Assembly: GCA_035539855.1 (NCBI GenBank)
Contig: DATLHO010000073.1
Span: forward strand, 1-15,379
Source of the DNA: DATLHO01 sp035539855
Lineage (GTDB): Bacteria > Bacteroidota > Ignavibacteria > OLB7
Reading direction: 5' to 3'
DNA: 15,379 bases
Below, piece after piece: positions 8,137 through 15,378 of this stretch (position 1 is its first letter; the number at the start of each line of letters is the position of its first letter). A program made the position numbers and the translations under genes. A model generated the notes under the pieces. The model saw only the letters and a program-made list of their open reading frames with translations. It was not told where the DNA came from and did no database searches.

Positions 8137-8867
8137 CGCACCCGCTCGCCGCGCTCGTCGGTGACCCACACCTCGCCGTCGTTCGACCACTCGAGCATTC
8201 GTCCCTCGCGCACGATGAGTACCGCGCGTGTGCGCGCGACCTTCTCGTCGGTCGTCGTGTCGTTGAGTCCCCACGCCGCGTAAATCTGACCGTTGGTGCG
8301 GCTGATCGTGCGCTTGTCGCGGAAGCCCATGCGGGCGGCGATCTGCTCGTTGCTCATGCCGCGCGCGAGCATGCGCGCGACGACCTGCTCGTTGGGCTCG
8401 AGCATCGCCATCGGAGCGCGCTCGTCCTTGCGGCGGACCTCCTGGACGCGCGACTCGATGTCGGGATCGATGTAGCTGCGCCCGGCGTGCGCGTCGCGCA
8501 GCAGCGGCACGATCATCTCCGGCAGCAGGAAGTTCGACTTGCGCACGTACGCGTAGTGGCTCAGGATGCCCGAGCGGCGGAACGCGCGGTAGTACTCGTC
8601 GTCGTCCTGGATCGAGTAGAAGACCACCGGCATGCGCGGGAACTCGCGACGGATCGCGACCGCCGTCTCGATGCCGTTCATCGCCCCTTCGAGCTGCACG
8701 TCCATGAGGATCGCGTCCGGCGGCGCCGCCAGGCAGCGCTCGATCGCCTCCTCGCCGGCCGCGGTCTCGGCGGCCACGACGACGGTGCCGGTCGCCTCGA
8801 GACCCTGCTTGAGCGCCGGGCGCAGGCGGGCGTTGTCCTCGACGAGAAGAATGTGCAGCAGGGCCAT
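8124..8867 (-). CDS. NarL/FixJ-type response regulator with C-terminal tail
   Basis: The 247-residue protein has a receiver domain at 1-125 with acidic pocket Glu10-Asp11, phospho-acceptor Asp56 (ILMD), Ser85 in the switch position and Lys110 (YVRKSN). A linker leads to a LuxR-like helix-turn-helix at about 156-200 (NEQVVARMLARGMSNEQIAARMG, then TISRTNGQIYAAWG), which should bind DNA. About 30 residues follow the usual end of the HTH (MLEWSNDGEVWVTDERGERVRW), a short Trp- and charge-rich beta-like tail not typical of the family. It is the first gene of the operon and its end overlaps the kinase start by 13 bp. A promoter-like motif lies 38 nt upstream. All key receiver residues are present, so the system looks functional; the regulon is unknown. 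Confidence 0.9.
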   Translation of the reverse strand: MALLHILLVEDNARLRPALKQGLEATGTVVVAAETAAGEEAIERCLAAPPDAILMDVQLEGAMNGIETAVAIRREFPRMPVVFYSIQDDDEYYRAFRRSGILSHYAYVRKSNFLLPEMIVPLLRDAHAGRSYIDPDIESRVQEVRRKDERAPMAMLEPNEQVVARMLARGMSNEQIAARMGFRDKRTISRTNGQIYAAWGLNDTTTDEKVARTRAVLIVREGRMLEWSNDGEVWVTDERGERVRWES

Positions 8868-8904
8868 GGAGGGATTGCGTCAGTGTGAGCGTGCGTTCGA
8901 CTCC

Positions 8905-8936
8905 CGAACATAGAACACCACCGCTCACGCGCCAAA
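8905..8936 (-). promoter_or_regulatory. Putative Bacteroidota-type promoter of the regulator-kinase operon
   Basis: On the minus strand TTTG (8933-8936) is followed after 20 nt by TATGTTCG (8905-8912), against a TTTG / TAnnTTTG consensus; only one fixed base differs. The spacing is standard and leaves a leader of about 35 nt to the ATG at 8867. This is the best promoter candidate in the window and supports the phylum assignment. Confidence 0.6.
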
Positions 8937-8961
8937 GCACACGAGTGCCGAAGTGCCTGCA

Positions 8962-8983
8962 CGCGCGCCGTGGCTGGCGCGCG
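8962..8983. repeat. GC-rich palindrome in the divergent intergenic region
   Basis: CGCGCGCC (8962-8969) and GGCGCGCG (8976-8983) form an 8-bp inverted repeat around 6 nt. It lies between the promoter of the regulator-kinase operon and the start of the divergent membrane protein gene at 9042, where an operator would sit. The low-complexity GC composition makes chance plausible. Confidence 0.35.
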
Positions 8984-9041
8984 CGCTTCGCCGTAGCATG
9001 GCAGTGAACCAACCGAGGCACTCCACGCGAGGCATCACACC

Positions 9042-9938
9042 ATGCAGACGACCGAGCACGCCACCCGACTTGCCTGGCAGCCGTTGACGGCGCACGATGG
9101 CATGCGCTCCCCAGCCCTCGGCTCGATCAGAGCCCTCGCGAGGCCCGTGGGCACGAGGCTCCTACCGCCGCGACCGGTAGCCGAGTCCGGGTCGTCGTGC
9201 GGGACGTGCGACGACGCGGAGCTCATCGACGACGGCGCCGCGCGCAACATCCACCTCGCATGGACCTTTCGGATCAGCGCGGTGTTGACGCCGCTGGCGT
9301 TACTGCTCTCGTGGCACTTCGAGCTGCGCGAAGCCGCGCTCGTCGAGCGCCTCGTGCGGCTCGGAAGCGACGTCGCCTCCACCGGCACCGGCGGCTGGCC
9401 CGATCATGACTACCTGAGGGTCACGATCGAGAACGCCCGCTCCGCGGCATTGCTCTGGACGCGCATCTTCAATGTCTCGGCCGGCGCGCTCGCCGGCACG
9501 GCGTTCTATTCACTGATCGACCGGCGCGCGCACATCGCTCGTGCATGGCGAGCGGGCACGATCGCCGCCGAGCTGAGGCGGCGGTGGCGACGCCACCGGC
9601 TGCTCTCCGTTCGTCATTCCGCCGCGGTGTCGTCACGGCTGCTGTTGCTGACGATCGAGCTCGCGGCGCTGTCGATCGGAGCCTTCTATCTCTCAAGCGG
9701 ATGGTACACCTCCGCCGGGTTGCCATTCCGTGAAACGGCAATCGTCTGCGGCGTCGTCCTCCTGTTCGCCGCGACCGCCGTGGCCGGGCGGGCGACGAAC
9801 CTGGCCGGCCGTGTGCGCCCGGTCTGGTCGTTCGGTGCGATCCTGCAGTTCATCGTTGCCGCCGGACTCTTCGGCATCGGGGTCGTGTGCTCGATCGCCG
9901 TCGTGCTTATCGGAGGCGCGATGCTGGCGTTCGGATGA
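9042..9938 (+). CDS. Integral membrane protein of unknown function
   Basis: I do not recognise this 298-residue protein. Residues 1-70 are polar, with a CxxC pair (Cys53, Cys56 in SSCGTCDD) followed by an acidic patch. Membrane helices are likely at about 75-92, 137-157, 197-218, 231-250 and 262-296, the last long enough to be one or two passes. Between helices two and three lies a strongly basic stretch (RAWRAGTIAAELRRRWRRHR), probably cytoplasmic by the positive-inside rule. The ATG at 9042 is the first in frame; there is no clear Shine-Dalgarno site, as is usual for this phylum. It is transcribed divergently from the regulator-kinase operon with 174 bp between the two starts, so it could be a target of that system. 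That is inference from position only. Confidence 0.65.
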   Translation: MQTTEHATRLAWQPLTAHDGMRSPALGSIRALARPVGTRLLPPRPVAESGSSCGTCDDAELIDDGAARNIHLAWTFRISAVLTPLALLLSWHFELREAALVERLVRLGSDVASTGTGGWPDHDYLRVTIENARSAALLWTRIFNVSAGALAGTAFYSLIDRRAHIARAWRAGTIAAELRRRWRRHRLLSVRHSAAVSSRLLLLTIELAALSIGAFYLSSGWYTSAGLPFRETAIVCGVVLLFAATAVAGRATNLAGRVRPVWSFGAILQFIVAAGLFGIGVVCSIAVVLIGGAMLAFG

Positions 9939-10061
9939 TGGATGGGAACGCGACCTGTCGCACGTCCCGCGGCGCGATGGTTGTCACTTTCGCACGCGGG
10001 TGGAGTCTCGATCGTACAACCGACGCATGGTCCATACCCTGCGAAGCATCCCGCGATCCCA

Positions 10062-10868
10062 ATGAGATCCTCCCACATCCGGTTTCGTGTCCTGCTGCTG
10101 GCGGCCATCGCCGCGCACTCATACGCAGACGCGCAGCCGGCGGACTCCTCCGCACGTCCCGAGCCTCCGGATGACTGGTGGCTGGGTTTCCACGGCGGCT
10201 CCGTGTGGTCGTCGCACTCGGGCGTGCCGATGTGGGAGCCGATGTCCGGCGAAGTCGGGGCCGACGGCTTGGGCTATGTCGTTGGACTCGACGCGACGAT
10301 ACGGGCCGGGGACTACTGGTACATGGCGGCGGTGATCGACTTCGAGGCGTGGCACGCGACGTCGGCACAGTCGCGCGACGTCGAGCTCGCGATGATCGAG
10401 GGAGTCGTCGACGACACCGTCGTTCGTCGCGCGGCGGTGATCGTCGACACCGAGATCGACGACGCCACCGTTCGCCAGACAGTGCTGTACGGCGTCGTCG
10501 TGCTCGGCTCAATGGAGACAACGCACCTTGCGTTCGAGCTCGGTCCTACGTTCAGTCTCTTCGTCGTCGGCAATCTGCGCCGGCAGATGCGGCTCGATCC
10601 GTCGGAGTCCGGGCGCTTCGCCAATCCGAGCGGACTTCCCGTGACGAACGACGGGAGGACGATGATGCTCTTCGACTCGGACATCCCGCGGCGCGTCGCC
10701 AATCGACTCGGAATCCTCGGAGGCCTTCGCGCGTGGCACCGAGTCAGTGCAGCTCTCGATGCCTGGGCGGCACTTCGCTACGATGTCGCGCTGACGAATG
10801 TCGACGAGGCAGGACGCTGGAGCGCATCGGCGGTACTGCTCACAGTGGGCCTGGAGCTCGACATCTAG
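10062..10868 (+). CDS. Exported protein, probable small outer-membrane beta-barrel
   Basis: This 268-residue protein begins with a clean signal peptide (MRSSHIRFRVLLLAAIAAHS, likely cleaved after ADA at residue 24), which is why I start at the ATG at 10062 and not at an in-frame ATG 120 bp upstream. The mature part alternates hydrophobic and polar residues in strands separated by short acidic loops (WWLGFHGGS; GYVVGLDATIRAGDYWYMAAVIDFEAW; HLAFELGPTFSLFVVG; LGILGGLRAWHRVSAALDAWAALRYDVAL). It ends in a beta-strand (SAVLLTVGLELDI), typical of small outer-membrane barrels. No enzyme motif is seen. It lies 123 bp after the membrane protein gene on the same strand and ends at a strong bidirectional terminator. 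The family and ligand are unknown. Confidence 0.7.
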   Translation: MRSSHIRFRVLLLAAIAAHSYADAQPADSSARPEPPDDWWLGFHGGSVWSSHSGVPMWEPMSGEVGADGLGYVVGLDATIRAGDYWYMAAVIDFEAWHATSAQSRDVELAMIEGVVDDTVVRRAAVIVDTEIDDATVRQTVLYGVVVLGSMETTHLAFELGPTFSLFVVGNLRRQMRLDPSESGRFANPSGLPVTNDGRTMMLFDSDIPRRVANRLGILGGLRAWHRVSAALDAWAALRYDVALTNVDEAGRWSASAVLLTVGLELDI

Positions 10869-10900
10869 GTTTGCACAATCGGCGGACGCATCACGGTACG

Positions 10901-10943
10901 AAACAGCGCAGGGGTCCGGCATCACCGGACCCCTGCGCTGTTT
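10901..10943. terminator. Bidirectional intrinsic terminator, 19-bp perfect stem
   Basis: AAACAGCGCAGGGGTCCGG (10901-10919) pairs without mismatch with 10925-10943 across a 5-nt loop (CATCA). The stem ends in AAA/TTT, so on either strand the GC stem runs into a short T-tract. It lies 32 nt after the plus-strand stop at 10868 and 21 nt after the minus-strand stop at 10965, and serves both convergent genes. Confidence 0.92.
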
Positions 10944-10964
10944 GATCGCGAAGAGACGTTCCGA

Positions 10965-11711
10965 CTATCCCGCGTCGACCTTCTCGCGCTTGGCCATGCG
11001 GTGCTTGACGAACTCGACGATGATCGGGATGATCGACAGCAGGATCACGACGCCGATGACGTAGTGGATGTACTTCTCGATGTTCGGAATCGAGCGGCCG
11101 AGGAAGTACCCGAGCAACGTCGTCGACATGATCCAGAGGATGCCGCCCGTGATGTTGAACACGGCGAACGTCCGATACGGCATGCGAGCGACGCCGGCGA
11201 CGACCGGCGCGAAGGTGCGGATCAGCGGGACGAAGCGCGCGAGGACGATCGTCTTGCCGCCGTGCTTGTCGTAGAACGCCTGGGTCTTGTCGAGGTGCTC
11301 GCGCTTGAAGAACCGGCTGTCCGGCCGCGCGAGCAGACGCTTGCCCGAGCGGTAGCCGATCGTGTAGCCGACCGCGTCGCCGATGATCGCCGCGGGGATC
11401 AGCAGCGCGTTGAGCGCGACGATGTCGAGGCCGAACGCATCGGTGGAGGCCAGCAGGCCGGCGGTCACCAGCAGCGAATCGCCAGGCAGGAAAAAGCCGA
11501 CGAGCAGACCCGTCTCGGCGAAGATGATGGCGAACAGGACGATGTATCCGCCCCACGCGATCATCTCACGAAAGCCTTCCGGGGTCGTGATCAGCGAGAC
11601 GACGTCGCCGAGGCTCTTTCCCTCGAGGACGCCTCCGCAGGCGGTCAACAGCATCGATGCGGCAAGGACAACGGTCGCGTTCTTCGCGATTCGGGCGAGG
11701 CGCACTGGCAT
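10965..11711 (-). CDS. DedA-family membrane protein
   Basis: The 248-residue protein carries the family hallmarks: FAETGLLVGFFLPGDSLL (64-81), GDAVGYTIGYRSGKR (111-125) and ARFVPLIRTFAPVVAGVARM (158-177). DedA proteins are inner-membrane proteins tied to lipid flipping (undecaprenyl phosphate, phospholipids), membrane potential and pH tolerance. The fold starts near residue 34, so the start must be Met1 or Met20. From Met1 the N-terminus is basic and then hydrophobic and ends LLTAC-GG, a good lipobox with Cys25, which is unusual for DedA. From Met20 this signal disappears. The gene lies 70 bp after kup on the same strand with no strong terminator between, so partial co-transcription is possible, though a promoter-like motif sits directly upstream. 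Confidence 0.9.
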   Translation of the reverse strand: MPVRLARIAKNATVVLAASMLLTACGGVLEGKSLGDVVSLITTPEGFREMIAWGGYIVLFAIIFAETGLLVGFFLPGDSLLVTAGLLASTDAFGLDIVALNALLIPAAIIGDAVGYTIGYRSGKRLLARPDSRFFKREHLDKTQAFYDKHGGKTIVLARFVPLIRTFAPVVAGVARMPYRTFAVFNITGGILWIMSTTLLGYFLGRSIPNIEKYIHYVIGVVILLSIIPIIVEFVKHRMAKREKVDAG

Positions 11712-11716
11712 TGGTC

Positions 11717-11747
11717 GAAACGTATATGGCTGGATGAAGCCTTCAAG
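11717..11747 (-). promoter_or_regulatory. Putative Bacteroidota-type promoter of the DedA gene
   Basis: On the minus strand CTTG (11744-11747) is followed after 19 nt by TACGTTTC (11717-11724); TTG is intact and the second element misses the TAnnTTTG consensus only at its last base. Transcription would begin about at the ATG at 11711, giving a leaderless message from Met1 or a leader near 58 nt for Met20 at 11654. Confidence 0.45.
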
Positions 11748-11781
11748 ATAGCCCCGTCGCGGGCGTGATCCACCGCAATCC

Positions 11782-13674
11782 TCAGATCTCGACCTGCGTT
11801 CCGAGCTCGACGACGCGGTTCGGCGGGAGCTGGAAGAACGAGGTCGCGCTGCGCGAGTTCTGCGACATCCACGCGAACAGACGCTCGCGCCAGATCGCCA
11901 TGCCCGGCTTCTTCGTCGCGATCAGGACCTCGCGGCCGAGGAAGTACGTCGTCTCCATGTGCTTCAACGACAGCCCCGCCGTCTGGACCTTTCGAAGCGC
12001 CGCGGGGATGTCCGGATCCTCCATGAATCCGTAGCGCAGCACGATTCGCCAGAAGTCGTGGCCGATGTCGCTGACGGTGATGCGCTCCTCCTCGGTCACG
12101 TGCGGCACCTCCTCGGTCTGGACGGTCAGCAGGACGTTCTGGCGGTGCAGCACCTTGTTGTGCTTGATGTTGTGAAGCAGCGCGGGCGGAGTGCCCTTGC
12201 TTCCGAACATGAAGATCGCCGTCCCGGGCACGCGCGCGAGGCTCGCGACGCGCGAGTCGCTCAGGAACGACTCGATCGGCAGCGTGCTCTCCTTCAGGCG
12301 CTTCGCAAGGACGCGGCGTCCGGACTTCCAGGTGGTCATCAATGTGAAGATCGCCGCGGCGACGACCAGCGGGAACCAGCCGCCCTGGACGATCTTCACG
12401 ACGTTGGCGCCGAAGAACGCGATGTCGACGGCGAGGAAGACGGCCGCCAGCGCGAGGGCCGCCGGACGGGACCACTTCCAGCGCTCCCGTGTGACGACGT
12501 AGAACAGCATCGTCGTGATCATCATCGTACCGGTGACCGAGATGCCGTAGGCGGCGGCCAGCGCGCTCGACGATCCGAAGCCGAGCACCAGGCCGATGCA
12601 TGCGAACATGAGCGCGCGGTTGACCGCCGGAATGTAGATCTGTCCGATCTCGCGGCTCGACGTGTGCTCGATCTTCACGCGCGGCATGTAGCCGAGCTGA
12701 ACGGCCTGGCGCGTCAACGAGAACGCACCGGAGATCAGCGCCTGCGAGGCGATGACCGTGGCCATCGTCGAGAGCACCACCAGCGGGTACAGCGCCCATG
12801 TGGGCGCCATGCGGAAGAAGGGATTCTCGGCCGCCGACGGATCGGCGATCAGCAGCGCGCCCTGTCCGAAATAGTTCAGCATCAACGCCGGCAGCACGAT
12901 CGTGAACCACGCGAGCCGGATCGGTCGCACGCCGAAATGTCCCATGTCGGCATAGAGCGCCTCGCCGCCGGTGACGACCAGGAAGACCGAGCCGAGGATG
13001 AGGAACCCGTGCCATCCGTTGGCCATGAAGAACCGCGCGCCGTACATCGGGTTGATCGCCGCGAAGACCGTCGGGTGCTCCATGATGTGCATGACGCCGA
13101 GCAGCGCAAGCGTCAGGAACCAGATCATCGTCACCGGACCGAAGACGGCGCCGACGCTCGCTGTGCCCCGTGACTGCACCGCGAACAGGCCGATGAGAAT
13201 CACGATCGTGATCGGCTTGACGTACGGCTCGAACAGCGGCGTGGCAACCTTCAGACCCTCGACCGCCGAGAGGACCGAGATCGCCGGCGTGATCATGCCG
13301 TCACCGTACAGCAGGGCGGCGCCGAAGATTCCCGTGAGCGCCAGCAGCCACTTGCGCGATCGGGGCTTCGGCTCGGTCGCCGGGGAGGCGAGCGCCATCA
13401 GCGCAAGGATGCCACCCTCGCCGCGGTTGTCCGCGCGGACGATGAAGATGAGGTACTTGATCGAGACGACGATGATCAGCGCCCAGACGATCAGCGACAG
13501 GACACCGAGGACGTTCTCCGGCGAAGGGGCGATGCCATAGTGTCCGTGAAAACACTCGCGAAGGGCGTACAGCGGACTCGTGCCAATGTCGCCGTAGACG
13601 ACGCCGAGCGCCGCGAGCGAGAGCGTGATGATGTAGCCACTGCCGTGCTTTTCGGACGAATGCGATGATGACAT
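11782..13674 (-). CDS. kup: Kup/KUP-HAK-type low-affinity potassium transporter
   Basis: This is a full-length, 630-residue K+ uptake protein, close to the 622 residues of E. coli Kup. The N-terminal family motif GVVYGDIGTSPLYA is at about residues 24-37, GEGGILAL follows the second helix, and GGEALYADMGHFG lies in the middle of the membrane domain. About twelve hydrophobic helices span residues ~18-450; a cytoplasmic C-terminal domain of ~180 residues follows. Kup imports K+ with H+ and supports growth at low pH or under osmotic stress. I chose the ATG at 13674; a TTG 30 bp upstream in frame would add ten residues not typical of the family. Its promoter must lie in the ~35 bp after the pyrophosphatase terminator; I could not define it. 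Confidence 0.95.
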   Translation of the reverse strand: MSSSHSSEKHGSGYIITLSLAALGVVYGDIGTSPLYALRECFHGHYGIAPSPENVLGVLSLIVWALIIVVSIKYLIFIVRADNRGEGGILALMALASPATEPKPRSRKWLLALTGIFGAALLYGDGMITPAISVLSAVEGLKVATPLFEPYVKPITIVILIGLFAVQSRGTASVGAVFGPVTMIWFLTLALLGVMHIMEHPTVFAAINPMYGARFFMANGWHGFLILGSVFLVVTGGEALYADMGHFGVRPIRLAWFTIVLPALMLNYFGQGALLIADPSAAENPFFRMAPTWALYPLVVLSTMATVIASQALISGAFSLTRQAVQLGYMPRVKIEHTSSREIGQIYIPAVNRALMFACIGLVLGFGSSSALAAAYGISVTGTMMITTMLFYVVTRERWKWSRPAALALAAVFLAVDIAFFGANVVKIVQGGWFPLVVAAAIFTLMTTWKSGRRVLAKRLKESTLPIESFLSDSRVASLARVPGTAIFMFGSKGTPPALLHNIKHNKVLHRQNVLLTVQTEEVPHVTEEERITVSDIGHDFWRIVLRYGFMEDPDIPAALRKVQTAGLSLKHMETTYFLGREVLIATKKPGMAIWRERLFAWMSQNSRSATSFFQLPPNRVVELGTQVEI

Positions 13675-13708
13675 CGAAGTGATGCTCCAGTAATCGGGGC
13701 GCAAATAA

Positions 13709-13763
13709 CAAAAAGGGAGCCGAACCCGATCGCGACAGGCATCGCGATCACGTCCGGCTCCCC
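13709..13763 (-). terminator. Two-tier intrinsic terminator of the pyrophosphatase gene
   Basis: An outer stem, GGGAGCCG (13715-13722) with CGGCTCCC (13755-13762), encloses a perfect inner stem, GATCGCGA (13728-13735) with TCGCGATC (13742-13749), with loop CAGGCA. On the minus strand it is followed by TTTTTG (13709-13714). It begins 14 nt past the stop at 13777 and insulates kup from readthrough. Confidence 0.9.
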
Positions 13764-13776
13764 ATCGGAGTCAGAA

Positions 13777-15378
13777 TCAGCGGCTCTGGTAGGCCGGAAC
13801 GGCGTCGACCGTGGCGTCCTCGCCCGAGCGGATGCGCATGCCGTAGAACGAGCGCCAGACGAAGTACATCGACACGAGGAAGAAGGCAGCCGAGAGCCAG
13901 CGCGTCAGCGCCGCACCGTTCTGCGCGGTCAGGCTCACGGCGAGCTCGACGGCGAGAAGGCCGAAGAGGGTCGTGAACTTGATGACCGGGTTCATCGCGA
14001 CCGACGACGTGTCCTTGAACGGATCGCCGACGGTGTCGCCGACGACGGTCGCCGCGTGCAGCTCGGTGCCCTTCTCCTTGAGATCGACCTCGACCACCTT
14101 CTTCGCGTTGTCCCAGGCTCCGCCGGCGTTCGCCATGAAGATCGCCTGGTACAGACCGAAGAGGGCGATCGAGATGAGGTAGCCGATGAAGAAGTAGGGC
14201 TCGAAGAAGGCGAACGCGAGGGTTGCGAAGAAGACGCCGATGAAGATGTTGAACATTCCCTTCTGGGCGTACTTCGTGCAGATCTCGACGACGCGCTTGC
14301 TATCCTCGACCGAGGCCTTCTCGACCGAAGCGTCGAGGTTGATGTTGCGCTTGATGAACTCGACGGCGCGGTAGGCGCCGGTCGACACGGCCTGGATCGT
14401 CGCGCCGGTGAACCAGTAGATGATCGCGCCACCGGTGATCAGACCCAGCAGGAACGGCGGGTGGAGCATCGAGAGGTTCTCGAGGTTCTGCGTCAGGCCG
14501 GCGGTCAGCGCGACGATGATCGAGAAGATCATCGTGGTCGCGCCGACGACGGCGGTGCCGATGAGCACCGGCTTGGCCGTCGCCTTGAACGTGTTGCCGG
14601 CGCCGTCGTTCTCCTCGAGGATCTCCTTGCCGCGCGCGAAGTTGACGGTGATGCCGAAGTCGCGGCGGATCTCCTCCTCGATGCCCGGGATGTTCTCGAT
14701 GACCGAGAGCTCGAAGACAGACTGCGCGTTGTCGGTGACCGGACCGTACGAATCGACGGCGATCGTGACCGGTCCCATGCCGAGGAAGCCGAAGGCGACG
14801 AGGCCGAAGGCGAAGACGGCGGGCGCGAGCATCAGCTCGCTGAAGCCGCTGGTCGTGCTCACCGCGTAGGCGATGCCCATCAGGAACACGAAGGCCATGC
14901 CGAGCCAGTAGCCGGAGAAGTTGCCGGCGACGAGGCCCGAGAGGATGTTCAGCGACGGGCCGCCCTCGCGGCTGGCGATGACGACCTCCTGAACGTGACG
15001 CGACTCGGTCGAGGTGAAGACCTTGACGAGCTCCGGGATGATCGCGCCGGCGAGCGTACCGCAGGTGATGATCGTCGAGAGCTTCCACCACATCGTGCCG
15101 TCGGTGCCGAGGTCGCCGATGAGCAGATACGAGACGAGGTACGTCAGCACCACCGAGACGATCGACGTCAGCCAGACGAGAACAGTCAGCGGCGCCTCGA
15201 AGTTCATCTTGTCGGCCGTGTAGTACTTCGCCTTGGCAATCATGTTGTTGATGCCGTAGGAGAGGGCCGAGGCGATGATCATCATCACGCGCATGACGAA
15301 GAGCCAGACGAGGAGATTGATCTGCGTCGTGGCCTCGGGCACCGCGAGCATGATGAACGTGATCAGCGCGACGCCGGT
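13777..15378 (-). CDS. hppA: Membrane-bound proton-pumping pyrophosphatase, N-terminus missing
   Basis: The frame runs off the right edge; 533 residues of an expected 700-plus are present, roughly the C-terminal two thirds. The enzyme hydrolyses pyrophosphate in the membrane and pumps H+ (in some members Na+). Conserved parts include GPVTDNA (14751-14731), NAGGAWDNAKK, and VVGDTVGDPFKDTSS near the C-terminus, which bind PPi-Mg and build the catalytic site. The motif GNTFKA has Lys (codon 14584-14586) where K+-dependent enzymes have Ala, so a K+-independent enzyme is predicted. After DNA the usual GGIAEM is replaced by QSVFEL, placing it in a divergent branch. About ten membrane helices are visible. 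The methionine at 15349-15351 is internal: the frame reads TGVALITFI before it. A two-tier terminator follows. Confidence 0.95.
   Translation of the reverse strand, partial: TGVALITFIMLAVPEATTQINLLVWLFVMRVMMIIASALSYGINNMIAKAKYYTADKMNFEAPLTVLVWLTSIVSVVLTYLVSYLLIGDLGTDGTMWWKLSTIITCGTLAGAIIPELVKVFTSTESRHVQEVVIASREGGPSLNILSGLVAGNFSGYWLGMAFVFLMGIAYAVSTTSGFSELMLAPAVFAFGLVAFGFLGMGPVTIAVDSYGPVTDNAQSVFELSVIENIPGIEEEIRRDFGITVNFARGKEILEENDGAGNTFKATAKPVLIGTAVVGATTMIFSIIVALTAGLTQNLENLSMLHPPFLLGLITGGAIIYWFTGATIQAVSTGAYRAVEFIKRNINLDASVEKASVEDSKRVVEICTKYAQKGMFNIFIGVFFATLAFAFFEPYFFIGYLISIALFGLYQAIFMANAGGAWDNAKKVVEVDLKEKGTELHAATVVGDTVGDPFKDTSSVAMNPVIKFTTLFGLLAVELAVSLTAQNGAALTRWLSAAFFLVSMYFVWRSFYGMRIRSGEDATVDAVPAYQSR

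Noticed and set aside
8137..9021. Upstream extension of the kinase frame to position 9021
   Set aside because: It fully overlaps the regulator gene in another frame and is Arg/Gly-rich; the natural start is the ATG at 8136 directly before the first membrane helix.
9942..10061. N-terminal extension of the beta-barrel gene to an ATG at 9942
   Set aside because: It would bury the signal peptide 40 residues inside; the extension has no features of its own.
11751..11764. GCCC...GGGC small hairpin between kup and dedA as a terminator
   Set aside because: Only four base pairs and no T-tract on the minus strand.
13675..13704. TTG start for kup ten codons upstream
   Set aside because: Added residues are not part of the family N-terminus, and the ATG at 13674 fits better.
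13675..13705. TTTG-N19-TCACTTCG as a kup promoter
   Set aside because: The second box touches the ATG, so transcription would start inside the gene; the box also has two mismatches.
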